Source of the DNA: Ga0077527 sp964486865
GTDB taxonomy: Bacteria; Pseudomonadota; Gammaproteobacteria; Burkholderiales; SG8-41
Length of the DNA stretch: 62,180 bases
Direction: 5' to 3'
Assembly: GCA_964486865.1 (NCBI GenBank)
Contig: CAZAOZ010000014.1
Span: forward strand, 1 to 62,180
This document shows, one piece after another, positions 16,391-25,361 of this stretch; position 1 is the first letter of the stretch; each line of letters opens with the position of its first letter. Below the pieces are notes generated by a model. That model worked only from the letters and a program-made list of their open reading frames with translations. It made no database searches and was not told where the DNA came from. The position numbers were made by a program, and so were the translations under genes.

Positions 16391-17065
16391 ATGCGCAATT
16401 CCGCCCTGCCTGTCCTGCTGATCCTGTGCGCCGTGTCCGCGGGCTGCGTGACCACCGTGCCGCCCACGGCCATACACCAGCCGATGACGGTACGCCCGGC
16501 GCCGGCGGTAATCCCGGTCGTGGCCAACGGCGCCATTTTCCAGGCCGGGTACAACGACCGCCCGCTGTTCGAGGACCGGCGGGCGCGTCGCGTCGGCGAC
16601 ACGCTGACCATAGCCATCGGCGAGAGAACCGCCGCCAGCAAGAAATCGAATACCGCGGCCGCGCGCGCCAGCGCCAACCAGTTTGGCGTGACCGCACTGG
16701 CGGGACTGCCGGGCAAGAGTTTTCTCAATTCGAACCTCAATGCGACCTCGGATTTTTCGTTCGACGGCAGCGGCGAGAGCGCCAGCAACAACGATTTCAC
16801 CGGCACCATCACCGTCACCGTCATCGACGTGCTGCCCAACGGCAATCTGCTGGTCAGCGGCGAGAAGCAGATGGGCATCAACAAGGGATCCGAGTTCATC
16901 CGGTTTTCCGGCATCGTCAATCCGCTGAACCTGACCAGCTCCAACACCGTGGCCTCGACCCTGGTGGCTGACGCCCGCATCGAGTATCGCGCCAATGGCG
17001 CAATCGACGACGCGCAGGCGACCGGATGGCTGAGCCGCTTTTTCATGAACTTTCTGCCATTCTGA
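16391..17065 (+). CDS. flgH: Flagellar L-ring lipoprotein FlgH
   Basis: FlgH forms the outer-membrane L-ring. The 224-residue precursor has a lipoprotein signal with lipid-attachment Cys at about residue 20 (LLILCAVSAGC). Family motifs include LFEDRRARRVGDTLTIAI and NLLVSGEKQMGINKGSEFIR. It is followed two bases later by flgI. Confidence 0.97.
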   Translation: MRNSALPVLLILCAVSAGCVTTVPPTAIHQPMTVRPAPAVIPVVANGAIFQAGYNDRPLFEDRRARRVGDTLTIAIGERTAASKKSNTAAARASANQFGVTALAGLPGKSFLNSNLNATSDFSFDGSGESASNNDFTGTITVTVIDVLPNGNLLVSGEKQMGINKGSEFIRFSGIVNPLNLTSSNTVASTLVADARIEYRANGAIDDAQATGWLSRFFMNFLPF

Positions 17066-17067
17066 AC

Positions 17068-18231
17068 ATGAATATCATCCGGCACTTTGATGCACCGTCC
17101 CGCCTTGATGCGCCACACCGGTATTTTGTGTCCGGGATCGTGCTGCTGTTTCTTGCGGTGGTCATGGCCCTGGTTTCCGTGGCCGTACACGCCGAGCGCA
17201 TCAAGGATCTCGCGGCGGTACAGGGCGTGCGCGAAAACCAGCTGCTCGGCTACGGCCTTGTCGTCGGGCTCGACGGCACCGGCGACCAGACCACGCAGAC
17301 GCCGTTTACCGTGCAAAGCCTGGCCACCATGCTGTCGCAGCTGGGGGTCACGCTGCCGCCGGGCGCCAGCCTGCAGCTGAAAAATGTTGCCGCGGTGATG
17401 GTGACGGCATCATTGCCGTCGTTTGCGCGTCCCGGCCAGCCGATAGACGTGACCGTGTCATCGCTGGGCAATGCCAAATCGCTGCGCGGCGGAACGCTGC
17501 TGCTGACGCCGCTGAAGGGCGCTGACGGGCAGGTGTACGCAGTGGCGCAGGGCAATGTGCTGGTGGGCGGCGTGGGGGCGTCCGCGGGCAGCGGCACCAG
17601 CGTGCAGATCAATCATCTGAGCGTCGGCCGCGTTGCCGGCGGCGCCACCGTGGAGCGCGTGGTACCCACGGCATTTGCCACGGAAAGCCATGTCCATCTT
17701 GGCGTCAACAGTACCGATTTCACCACGACTTTTCGCATTGTCGATGCCATCAACGGTGCGTTCGGCGCGGGTACCGCCGCGGCCATTGACGGGCGCACCG
17801 TCAAAGTCAGTGCGCCTGGCGATCCCGGAGCGCGGGTCGGATTTCTCTCGCGCCTCGAGGGCCTGGAGGTGCAGCCGGGGAGCAGCATCGCGAAGGTGAT
17901 CGTCAATGCGCGCACCGGCTCGGTGGTGATGACCCAGTCGGTCAGCGTGGAGAATTGCGCCGTGGCGCATGGCAATCTTTCGGTGGTGATTACTGCGGAG
18001 CCGGTGATCAGCCAGCCCGGGCCGATGTCGGGCGGGCAGACGGTGCAGGCCGAGCGCACGCAGATCGAGATCCGTCAGGACAAGGGCCTGTTGACCATGG
18101 TCAGGGGCGCCAATCTCAATGAAGTGGTCAAGGCGCTGAACGCGATCGGCGCCACACCGCAGGATCTGCTGGCGATCCTGCAGGCGATGAAGGCCTCCGG
18201 CGCGCTGCGCGCACAACTCGAAATCATCTGA
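17068..18231 (+). CDS. flgI: Flagellar P-ring protein FlgI
   Basis: FlgI forms the periplasmic P-ring around the rod. The 387-residue precursor has a long signal peptide (hydrophobic 30-50, cleavage at VHA-ERIKDL) and the family stretch RENQLLGYGLVVGLDGTGDQ, followed by the C-terminal GAVLNEVVKALNAIGATPQD-like region. ATG 17068 is favoured because an earlier in-frame ATG (17026) lies inside flgH and gives a non-standard N-terminus. Confidence 0.97.
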   Translation: MNIIRHFDAPSRLDAPHRYFVSGIVLLFLAVVMALVSVAVHAERIKDLAAVQGVRENQLLGYGLVVGLDGTGDQTTQTPFTVQSLATMLSQLGVTLPPGASLQLKNVAAVMVTASLPSFARPGQPIDVTVSSLGNAKSLRGGTLLLTPLKGADGQVYAVAQGNVLVGGVGASAGSGTSVQINHLSVGRVAGGATVERVVPTAFATESHVHLGVNSTDFTTTFRIVDAINGAFGAGTAAAIDGRTVKVSAPGDPGARVGFLSRLEGLEVQPGSSIAKVIVNARTGSVVMTQSVSVENCAVAHGNLSVVITAEPVISQPGPMSGGQTVQAERTQIEIRQDKGLLTMVRGANLNEVVKALNAIGATPQDLLAILQAMKASGALRAQLEII

Positions 18232-18235
18232 TCAC

Positions 18236-19105
18236 ATGGCTGCCGAATCCGTCAATCCCGCTCTTGCCGCCGATACGCGCGGCCTCGACGCGCTGAAGTT
18301 TCGTGCCAAGACCAATCCGGATGCCGCGCTGAAGGATGTTGCCCGCCAGTTCGAAACGCTGTTCATGAACATGCTGCTGAAGAGCATGCGTGAGGCGACG
18401 CCGCAGGACGGGATGTTCGACAGCGAGCAGACCCGCTTTTATACGGCCATGCTCGACCAGCAACTGTCCGAAAAAATGTCCGCCCGCGGTCTCGGGTTGG
18501 CCGAAATCATGGTGCGCCAGCTGCAGCGCGGCGCCGCGGTCGCGCCGGGTGCAACCGGCGAGGCGCCGCCGGCTGCGCCCGCAGCGATGCCGGCAACGCC
18601 GGGGGTTCCGGCGAATCCGCCGCTGCCTGCCGGCAGTACGCGCGATTTCGTCAACCGGCTGTGGCCGCACGCGGCGGACGCGAGCAGGACCACCGGCATT
18701 CCCGCACACTTCATCGTCGGCCACGCGGCGCTGGAGTCGGGTTGGGGCAATCGGGAAATCAAAAGCGCTGACGGCGTGCCCAGTCACAACCTGTTCGGCA
18801 TCAAGGCCGGTCGCGCCTGGTCCGGGCGCACCGTGGATATCGTGACCACCGAATATGTGAACGGCGCGCCGCAGAAAGTGGTCGAGCGCTTTCGCGCCTA
18901 CGATTCCTATGCAGATGCGTTTCGCGATTACGTGAACCTGATCCGCGGCAATCCGCGCTATGCCGGCGTGATCGAGGGTGCGCGCGACGCGGAATCCTTC
19001 GCGCGCGGCCTGCAGCAGGCCGGTTATGCCACGGACCCGCAGTACGCGGACAAGCTGGCACGGGTGATCAACGGCAGCGTATTGCGGCAGAGCCTGCAGG
19101 CCTGA
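18236..19105 (+). CDS. flgJ: Rod cap / peptidoglycan hydrolase FlgJ
   Basis: FlgJ helps the rod penetrate the cell wall. The N-terminal domain (about 25-100, with VARQFETLFMNMLLKSMREA) is the rod-capping part. A Pro/Ala linker (about 104-135) joins it to a C-terminal glucosaminidase domain with the catalytic-Glu region HFIVGHAALESGWGNREI and SHNLFGIKAG. The dual-domain 289-residue form is standard in beta- and gammaproteobacteria. It ends the flgB operon; flgK has its own likely promoter. Confidence 0.96.
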   Translation: MAAESVNPALAADTRGLDALKFRAKTNPDAALKDVARQFETLFMNMLLKSMREATPQDGMFDSEQTRFYTAMLDQQLSEKMSARGLGLAEIMVRQLQRGAAVAPGATGEAPPAAPAAMPATPGVPANPPLPAGSTRDFVNRLWPHAADASRTTGIPAHFIVGHAALESGWGNREIKSADGVPSHNLFGIKAGRAWSGRTVDIVTTEYVNGAPQKVVERFRAYDSYADAFRDYVNLIRGNPRYAGVIEGARDAESFARGLQQAGYATDPQYADKLARVINGSVLRQSLQA

Positions 19106-19118
19106 GGCCGGGCAGCGG

Positions 19119-19146
19119 TCAAGATATTTTCCGCGGCGGCCGTTAA
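19119..19146 (+). promoter_or_regulatory. Predicted sigma-28 promoter of flgKL
   Basis: A full GCCGTTAA (19139-19146) lies 28 bases before the flgK ATG. Upstream is TCAAG (19119-19123), a one-mismatch version of TAAAG at spacing 16. The -10 is identical to the one before the GGDEF gene (46168-46175). flgKL are FliA targets in other bacteria. The imperfect -35 lowers confidence. Confidence 0.45.
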
Positions 19147-19173
19147 CGGATTCGACAAGGAGCATCAACCAGC

Positions 19174-21078
19174 ATGGCCAGCGGAATCTTCGGTATCGCC
19201 ATCAGCGGGCTGAACGCGGCCCAGGCGGGCCTCGTCACGACCGGGCATAACATTGCCAATGCCAATACCCCCGGGTATCACCGGCAGGGCATTGTCCAGT
19301 CCACCGAGATACCGCTGCTGACCGGCGCGGGATTTTTCGGGCAGGGCGTCAACGTTGACAACGTGCTGCGTTCGTACAGCGCATTTCTGGACGGTCAGGT
19401 GGTTCGCAGCGAAGCGCGGTCGAGTTATCTTTCCGCCTACGGCACGCAGCTCGCGCAGATCGACAACATGCTTGCCGATCCCGCGGCCGGACTCTCGCCC
19501 GCGCTGCAGGAATTCTTCAACTCCGTCAACGATGTCGCGGCGAATCCCGCGTCGGTGCCATCCCGGCAAACGATGCTGTCCGGAGGCGACGCGCTGGTTG
19601 CGCGTTTTCATGCGCTGGATGACCGCCTGAACGACATGTTCAACGGCGTCAACACACAGATCACCAGTACCGTAAACAGCATCAATGGCTATGCGCGGGA
19701 GATTGCCAATCTGAATGACCGCATCGTAATCACGCAATCCAACCCGATGCTGCCGGCGAATGACCTGCTCGACCAGCGGGATCAGTTGATTGTCGAATTG
19801 AACAAGCTGATCGGAACCACGGTCGTGAGCCAGGGTGACGGAACCGTCAGCGTGTTCATCGGCAGCGGCCAGAATCTGGTGGTGGGCTCACAGTCATTCA
19901 GCCTGTCCGCCACGCCGTCCGTGGACGACCCCACGCGGCTGGAGGTGGGTTACCGGATCGGTGCGAACGATGTGCTTATTTCCTCGGCGAACCTGCAGTC
20001 GGGCAGTCTCGGCGGATTGCTGGCCTTTCGCAGCGAGACGCTGGGGGAGGCACAGAACGCGCTGGGCCGCATCGCCATCGGGCTGGCGCGGACATTCAAC
20101 GACCAGCATCGCCTCGGGCAGGATCTGAATGGCGCGCTCGGGGTCAATTTTTTTGCGGAGCCACAGCCGGTCGTCACTGCGCGCGGCGCCAACACCGGTA
20201 CCGCGGTGATCAACGCTGTCCTGGCCGACGCTGCGGCATTGACGATTTCCGACTACCGGCTGACCTATGACGGCACCAATTACCAGTTGACCCGGTTGTC
20301 CGACAATACGGTCACCGCCTATGCAACACTGCCGCAGACGGTCGATGGACTGACGATCAGTCTGGCTTCAGGCGCGCCGGCGGCGGGCGACAGCTTCCTG
20401 ATCGAGCCCACGCGTTATGCAGCCCGCGATCTGGAGATGGCGCTGACTGATACCACAAAGATCGCTGCCGGCGCCCCGATGCGCACCGCGGCATCGCTGG
20501 CCAATACGGGATCGGCGACCATCAGTCCCGGCACCGTCAACGCGCCGCCGCCGGTCAACGCCAACCTGCAGCAGCCGGTGACGATCACTTTTACCGGTGC
20601 GGCGGCGTTCAGCGTCACCGGCACCGGCACCGGCAATCCCGTCGGCGTGGCCTATGCGTCCGGCGGCAACATCACCTACAACGGCTGGACGGTGCAGATT
20701 TCAGGAACGCCCGCGGTGGGCGATACCTTCACCATCACACCCAACAGCGGCGGTATTGCCGACAACCGCAACGCTGCCCTGCTCGCCGGATTGCAGGTGC
20801 AGAATACGCTCGCCGGCGGTACGGCGTCGTATCAGGGCGCCTACAGCCAATTGACCAACAGCGTCGGCAATGCCATGCACCAGATTGACATATCCGCCAT
20901 GGCACAGGACAGCCTGACCAGGCAGGCGCGGCAGACGCAGCAGTCCCTGTCCGGCGTCAACCTTGACGAGGAGGCAGCCAACCTGATCCGCTACCAGCAG
21001 GCCTATCAGGCGTCGGGTAAGGTCATCGAGATTGCCAGCAAGCTTTTCGACACCCTGTTGGGCATCACCGGACGATAA
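19174..21078 (+). CDS. flgK: Hook-filament junction protein FlgK (HAP1)
   Basis: FlgK joins hook and filament. The 634-residue protein starts MASGIFGIAISGLNAAQAGL, has TTGHNIANANTPGYHRQGIV (about 24-43), a central region rich in Thr/Ala/Gly, and the C-terminal VNLDEEAANLIRYQQAYQAS. It is somewhat long, within the range for beta- and gammaproteobacteria. FlgN (10070-10555) is its expected chaperone. Confidence 0.97.
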   Translation: MASGIFGIAISGLNAAQAGLVTTGHNIANANTPGYHRQGIVQSTEIPLLTGAGFFGQGVNVDNVLRSYSAFLDGQVVRSEARSSYLSAYGTQLAQIDNMLADPAAGLSPALQEFFNSVNDVAANPASVPSRQTMLSGGDALVARFHALDDRLNDMFNGVNTQITSTVNSINGYAREIANLNDRIVITQSNPMLPANDLLDQRDQLIVELNKLIGTTVVSQGDGTVSVFIGSGQNLVVGSQSFSLSATPSVDDPTRLEVGYRIGANDVLISSANLQSGSLGGLLAFRSETLGEAQNALGRIAIGLARTFNDQHRLGQDLNGALGVNFFAEPQPVVTARGANTGTAVINAVLADAAALTISDYRLTYDGTNYQLTRLSDNTVTAYATLPQTVDGLTISLASGAPAAGDSFLIEPTRYAARDLEMALTDTTKIAAGAPMRTAASLANTGSATISPGTVNAPPPVNANLQQPVTITFTGAAAFSVTGTGTGNPVGVAYASGGNITYNGWTVQISGTPAVGDTFTITPNSGGIADNRNAALLAGLQVQNTLAGGTASYQGAYSQLTNSVGNAMHQIDISAMAQDSLTRQARQTQQSLSGVNLDEEAANLIRYQQAYQASGKVIEIASKLFDTLLGITGR

Positions 21079-21083
21079 CCGCC

Positions 21084-22391
21084 ATGCGTATCAGCACCAA
21101 CACCCTGTATGAGACCGGCATCGCCGGCATCCTGGAGCGCCAGCAGACGCAACTGAAACTGCAGCAGCAGTTGTCCAGCGGTCGCCGCATACTGACGCCG
21201 GCCGACGATCCGATTGCCGCGGCATCGGTGTTGGAGGTCACGCAGGCCAAGGGAATCAACGAGCAGTACCAAGTCAATATCGGCAATGCGCGCACCTCGC
21301 TGCTGCAGGAAGAACAGGCGCTGGGCGACATTACCCGGTTGCTGCAGGACGTCAAGACGCTCGCGGTCAATGCCGGCAATGCCGTGCTGCACGACGATGA
21401 TCGGGAGAGTCTTGCCGATGACCTGCAGGGGCAATACAAGGAACTGCTCGGCATCGCCAATCGCACGGACGGCAACGGCCAGTATCTGTTCTCCGGCTAT
21501 CGCGGCGGTACCCAGCCGTTCAGCGAGACGGCGCCGGGTGTGGTTGCCTACAACGGCGACGAAGGCCAGCGCCTGATCCAGATCGCCGCTTCACGCCGCA
21601 TTGCCGTCAGCGATTCGGGATCGGCCGTATTCCAGGCGATCGACGAGGGCAACGGCAGGTTCACTGCCGCCGCCGGCGGCGGCAATACCGGCGCGGGCAT
21701 CATCAGCCCCGGCAATGTTACGGATCCATTGGCATGGAACACCGCTGGCAACCCCAGGGATTTTTCAATCAAATTTCATGTTGATTCCGGCGTTACGCCG
21801 CCGGTGACGACTTACGACATCGTCGACAACGTCAACAACGTGTCGTTGCTGACCGGCGCTGCGCCCGCGGCCGGCCCGTATTTGCGCCCCTACGTCGCCG
21901 GCGCGGCAATCCGCCTTGAAACGGTGGCGCCCCCGGATACCAACGGGACGCCGTTCGATTTCGGCGCGGAAGTCGCGATCACTGGAGCGCCGGCTGATGG
22001 CGACACCTTTGCGGTGCAGGCGGCGGCCACGCGCGATGTGTTCTCGACGATCAATGATTTGATTGCCGTATTGCGCACCGGCCAGTCAGGAGGATCCGCT
22101 TCCGTCGCGGCGTACCAGAACGGACTCAACACGGCGATGACCAATATCGACAACGCGCTCAACAATGTGCTGACCGTGCGCGCCTCGACCGGCATTCGCC
22201 TGAGAGAACTCGATGCCGCGGAGGGCTCGGCCGCAGACATTGGTCTGAACCATGAAGCGAATCTGTCGCGGCTGCAGGATCTGGATTATGCGCGCGCCAT
22301 CTCGGAGTTGACGCGGGAACAGAGTTACCTTGAGGCGGCGCAGAAATCGTATCTGCAGATTACCAGTCTGCGGTTGTTCGACTTCATGTGA
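21084..22391 (+). CDS. flgL: Hook-filament junction protein FlgL (HAP3)
   Basis: FlgL is the second junction protein, flagellin-like at both ends. The 435-residue product starts MRISTNTLYETGIAGILERQ, has SSGRRILTPADDPIAAASVL (about 31-50), and ends with the flagellin-type helix ARAISELTREQSYLEAAQKS. It lies five bases after flgK; its stop overlaps the next start (GTGA). Confidence 0.97.
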   Translation: MRISTNTLYETGIAGILERQQTQLKLQQQLSSGRRILTPADDPIAAASVLEVTQAKGINEQYQVNIGNARTSLLQEEQALGDITRLLQDVKTLAVNAGNAVLHDDDRESLADDLQGQYKELLGIANRTDGNGQYLFSGYRGGTQPFSETAPGVVAYNGDEGQRLIQIAASRRIAVSDSGSAVFQAIDEGNGRFTAAAGGGNTGAGIISPGNVTDPLAWNTAGNPRDFSIKFHVDSGVTPPVTTYDIVDNVNNVSLLTGAAPAAGPYLRPYVAGAAIRLETVAPPDTNGTPFDFGAEVAITGAPADGDTFAVQAAATRDVFSTINDLIAVLRTGQSGGSASVAAYQNGLNTAMTNIDNALNNVLTVRASTGIRLRELDAAEGSAADIGLNHEANLSRLQDLDYARAISELTREQSYLEAAQKSYLQITSLRLFDFM

Positions 22392-22840
22392 GCCGTATTC
22401 CGGGCATCATGACATTGTTCCTGCGCATCGTGTTCGTGGCCATTGCCGTGGCAGCCGGCGGCTGCGTCAGCACGGGTGATGAGGCGACCGGAAACCCGCT
22501 GCTGCCCGATAAAGCACTGAAGCTGACGTCTTCGACGGCCGTTTCCCTCGAAAGCATTGCCGGCGCTGCCCTGCTGTTCGTGATCATTGATCCGCTGGCG
22601 CCCAACTGGCAGATCGAGACGCGGCCGCTGGCCGACCGGCGCTACGCCGTTATGCTGACCATGAAGCGGTTTACCACCGGCGGCGAGGGGGAGGCGTATC
22701 AGGTTTTTCTCCGCGAGGCGGAGCGCATCGCGCGGGATGGCGGAGCGGCGGATTACCAGGTCGCGGCCTTCAGTGTAGGCATTGAATCGCAGACGCTGGC
22801 GGCACGCCGCGTGGCGCGCGGCATTGTCGAATTGCGCTGA
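22388..22840 (+). CDS. Small putative lipoprotein downstream of flgL
   Basis: The 150-residue protein has a hydrophobic N-terminus ending in VAVAAGGC with a candidate lipidation Cys at residue 26; the lipobox is imperfect (Ala at -3). The rest is a small soluble domain with DPLAPNWQIETRPLADRRYA and FLREAERIARDGGAADYQV. I do not recognise a named family. The GTG start overlaps the flgL stop; an ATG at 22409 is an alternative with a shorter signal. Position and coupling suggest an envelope role linked to late flagellar genes, which is inference. Confidence 0.7.
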   Translation: MSRIPGIMTLFLRIVFVAIAVAAGGCVSTGDEATGNPLLPDKALKLTSSTAVSLESIAGAALLFVIIDPLAPNWQIETRPLADRRYAVMLTMKRFTTGGEGEAYQVFLREAERIARDGGAADYQVAAFSVGIESQTLAARRVARGIVELR

Positions 22841-22858
22841 TTCTGGAAAAAACGCTTA

Positions 22859-22996
22859 GCCACAGAGGTCACAGAGGTCTCAGAGGAAAATCAAGAACGC
22901 GGGGCATTTCCATATCCTGCCAGTCTGGTGCGGATAACGTGAGGATTCCATGCATTGAATCCCGGTGTTCTCTGTGATCTCTGTGTCCTCTGTGGC
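22859..22996. repeat. Dispersed inverted repeat, CACAGAGG type (copy 1)
   Basis: The block opens GCCACAGAGGTCACAGAGG and closes CTCTGTGTCCTCTGTGGC, an imperfect inverted repeat of tandem ACAGAGG-like heptamers flanking about 75 bp of unrelated sequence. A second copy is at 57285-57398. It lies between the convergent flgL-lipoprotein and fliR ends and could act as a terminator. Such CACAGAGG repeats are widespread in environmental bacteria. Confidence 0.8.
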
Positions 22997-23007
22997 CGAT
23001 TTCCGTT

Positions 23008-23781
23008 TCAGGGCTGGAACGACAGCATCAGTCCCACGCTCTCATGGAGCAGGCGTTCAAAGACCGGCGTGAAGTAAGGCAGTGACAGCAGCAATGCGCC
23101 GAAGCCGATGATCAGGGTAATCGGGAAGCCGACCGCAAACACGTTCAGTTGCGGCGCCGCGCGCGTCAATACGCCCAGCGCCAGGTTGGCCGTGAGCAGT
23201 GCGGCAATCACCGGCAGCGCCAGCAGCAGCGCGGAGTAGAAGATCTTGCTGCCCCAGCCGGCGATCATTTTCCACACGCCGGGATCCACTGTCGTGGCCG
23301 CGATCGGCATGACGCGGAAACTGTCAACAAGAGCCGACAGCACCAGCAGATGGCCGTTCATGGCGAGGAAGGCCAGCATTGCCACCAGCCCGAGAAACTG
23401 GCCTATCACCGGTATCTGTCCGCCATGCTGCGGGTCGTAGAACACCGCGAAGCCGAGACCCATCTGCAATCCGATCAACTCGCCGGCCATTTCCACCGCG
23501 GTAAACATCAGGCGCACGGCTAATCCCATGGCCAGGCCGATCAGCAGTTGCTGGGCAAAGATACCGAGACCCGCAAGGGAGTCAGGCGCGACGTCCGGCA
23601 GCGGCGGCAGCGTCGGCGCAACAATGATGCTGATGAGCAGGGCGAGGCCGACGCGCACGCGCACCGGGAAGCGCGGATTGCCGAACAGGGGTGCGGCAAT
23701 CATCAGGCCGAGAATGCGGATAAACGGCCACAGGAGCGCGGCGAGCCAGAGGTTCAGCTGCGCGGAGGTTATGGAAAGCAT
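23008..23781 (-). CDS. fliR: Flagellar export gate protein FliR
   Basis: FliR is part of the FliPQR export channel. The 257-residue protein is highly hydrophobic with about six membrane segments, and has LFGNPRFPVRVRVGLALLIS near residue 35 and GELIGLQMGLGFAVFYDPQH (about 98-117), typical of the family. It is last in the minus-strand fliF-to-fliR run. Confidence 0.96.
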   Translation of the reverse strand: MLSITSAQLNLWLAALLWPFIRILGLMIAAPLFGNPRFPVRVRVGLALLISIIVAPTLPPLPDVAPDSLAGLGIFAQQLLIGLAMGLAVRLMFTAVEMAGELIGLQMGLGFAVFYDPQHGGQIPVIGQFLGLVAMLAFLAMNGHLLVLSALVDSFRVMPIAATTVDPGVWKMIAGWGSKIFYSALLLALPVIAALLTANLALGVLTRAAPQLNVFAVGFPITLIIGFGALLLSLPYFTPVFERLLHESVGLMLSFQP

Positions 23782-23809
23782 GAGTCGCGGCAGAACACCT
23801 GCTGCGCCG

Positions 23810-24079
23810 TCAACCGATCGCCGTGGGAATGCTGGTGAACAGCCGGCGCATGAAATCGGTCAGCAGCGTCAGCATCCACGGCCCGGCGATGACCAGCGTG
23901 ATGAACATGGCGACGAGTTTGGGAATGAACGACAGCGTCATCTCGTTGATCTGGGTTGCCGCCTGGAAAACGCTGACGACGAGGCCGACGACGAGGGCGG
24001 CGAGCAGCAGCGGCGCCGAGACCAGCATGGTGGTCTCGACGGCGGCGCGGGCCAGCGCGATCACGGATTCCGGGGTCAT
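23810..24079 (-). CDS. fliQ: Flagellar export gate protein FliQ
   Basis: FliQ is the small two-helix channel subunit. The 89-residue protein MTPESVIALARAAVETTMLV has two hydrophobic hairpin helices and the SVFQAATQINEMTLSFIPKL motif. ATG 24079 gives the standard length; a longer in-frame extension to 24115 is unlikely. Confidence 0.96.
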   Translation of the reverse strand: MTPESVIALARAAVETTMLVSAPLLLAALVVGLVVSVFQAATQINEMTLSFIPKLVAMFITLVIAGPWMLTLLTDFMRRLFTSIPTAIG

Positions 24080-24146
24080 GTCAGATCCAAAGTATAAATA
24101 AATCAATAAAAACAATAAGTTGCGATAACATGACGATCATCATTTG

Positions 24147-24893
24147 TCAGGTGTGGAAACTCTGCGCCAGCGAACCGATCAGCAGGTTCCAGCCATCGAC
24201 CAGCACGAACAGCATGATCTTGAAAGGCAGCGCGATCAGCGCCGGCGACACCATCATCATGCCCATCGACATCAGCACGCTGGCCACCACCATGTCGATG
24301 ATCAGGAACGGAATGAACACGATGAAGCCGATCTGGAATGCCGTTTTCAGTTCGCTGGTGACATAGGCCGGCACGAGGATTTTCAGCGGCACGTCTTCCG
24401 CGCGCGCGGGCGGCGGTTCGGCGGACAGCTTGATGAACAGCATCAGGTCGGCTTCGCGTGTCTGTCGCAGCATGAATCCGCGCAGCGGCACGACGCCTTT
24501 CTCCAGCGCCTGGTTGAAGGTGATCTTGTTTTCGGCGTAAGGCTGGTAGGCCTCGGCGTGGATGCGGTCGAGGACCGGCGCCATCACGAACAGCGTCAGG
24601 AACAGCGCCAGCCCGACCAGCACCTGGTTCGGCGGCGAGGTCGGCGTGCCGATGGCCTGGCGCAGCAGCGACAGCACGATGATGATGCGCGTGAAACCGG
24701 TCATCATCAGCAACACCGCCGGCAGAAACGTCAGCGAGGTCAGCAGCAGCAGCGTCTGGATCGACAGCGTCCAGGTCTGGCTGCCGCCTGCACCGGGCGT
24801 GCTGGTGAGCGCGGGCAATCCGCTGGATTGGGCGAACGCGGATGCTGTCCAGCACAACAGGAAGAGCGCTCCCGGGATTGTTCTAGCGTACAC
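24147..24893 (-). CDS. fliP: Flagellar export gate protein FliP
   Basis: FliP is the main channel-forming subunit of the export gate. The 248-residue precursor has a cleavable signal peptide (FLLCWTASAFA, about residues 10-20) and four membrane segments. Motifs include TGFTRIIIVLSLLRQAIGTP and PLRGFMLRQTREADLMLFIK, and the Met-rich VLMSMGMMMVSPALIALPFK. The start is GTG at 24893, overlapping the end of fliO. Confidence 0.96.
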   Translation of the reverse strand: MYARTIPGALFLLCWTASAFAQSSGLPALTSTPGAGGSQTWTLSIQTLLLLTSLTFLPAVLLMMTGFTRIIIVLSLLRQAIGTPTSPPNQVLVGLALFLTLFVMAPVLDRIHAEAYQPYAENKITFNQALEKGVVPLRGFMLRQTREADLMLFIKLSAEPPPARAEDVPLKILVPAYVTSELKTAFQIGFIVFIPFLIIDMVVASVLMSMGMMMVSPALIALPFKIMLFVLVDGWNLLIGSLAQSFHT

Positions 24894-25338
24894 GGCGTTG
24901 CTCCAGCAAGCGTTTCAGCCGTTCGGCGAACGGCGGCGTCGCAGACGTGTTCTGCTGCGCCGGATCCTGCGGCAGTTCGCCGCGGGGCATGGTGTGCAAT
25001 GCGCTGACCCGCCCCGGCGCGACGCCGACGACCAGCCAGGTTCCGGCAACCTCCAGCAGCACCACGCGTTCGCGTTGCCCGACAGCGGCGCCGGCGATCA
25101 CGCGGATCACTCCGGCTGATCCGCCGCTGCGCAGCTGCAGCCGTTTCATGACCCAGGCACAGGCCAATACCAGCGCCAGCACGACGGCAAGACCCAGCAG
25201 CATCTGCAACAGGCTGCCGGTGGAGACGACCGGCGGCGGCACGGGCTGCGCTGCGGCGGCAAGCGCGCTGTGCAGGGACGCGGCGCAGAGTACGAGGCGT
25301 CCGCTGGTGCGGGCGGCGGGCATCGCGGAACAGGCCAT
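24883..25338 (-). CDS. fliO: Flagellar export assembly protein FliO
   Basis: FliO stabilises FliP during gate assembly. The 151-residue protein has an N-terminal hydrophobic signal-like segment (about 14-30), one membrane helix (LLQMLLGLAVVLALVLACAW, about 43-62) and the small cytoplasmic domain (GQRERVVLLEVAGTWLVVGV). ATG 25338 lies 23 bases after fliN; ATG 25323 is a possible alternative. Its end overlaps fliP by 11 bases. Confidence 0.88.
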   Translation of the reverse strand: MACSAMPAARTSGRLVLCAASLHSALAAAAQPVPPPVVSTGSLLQMLLGLAVVLALVLACAWVMKRLQLRSGGSAGVIRVIAGAAVGQRERVVLLEVAGTWLVVGVAPGRVSALHTMPRGELPQDPAQQNTSATPPFAERLKRLLEQRRVR

Positions 25339-25361
25339 GCGGTGGGGAATTATCGGCACAA

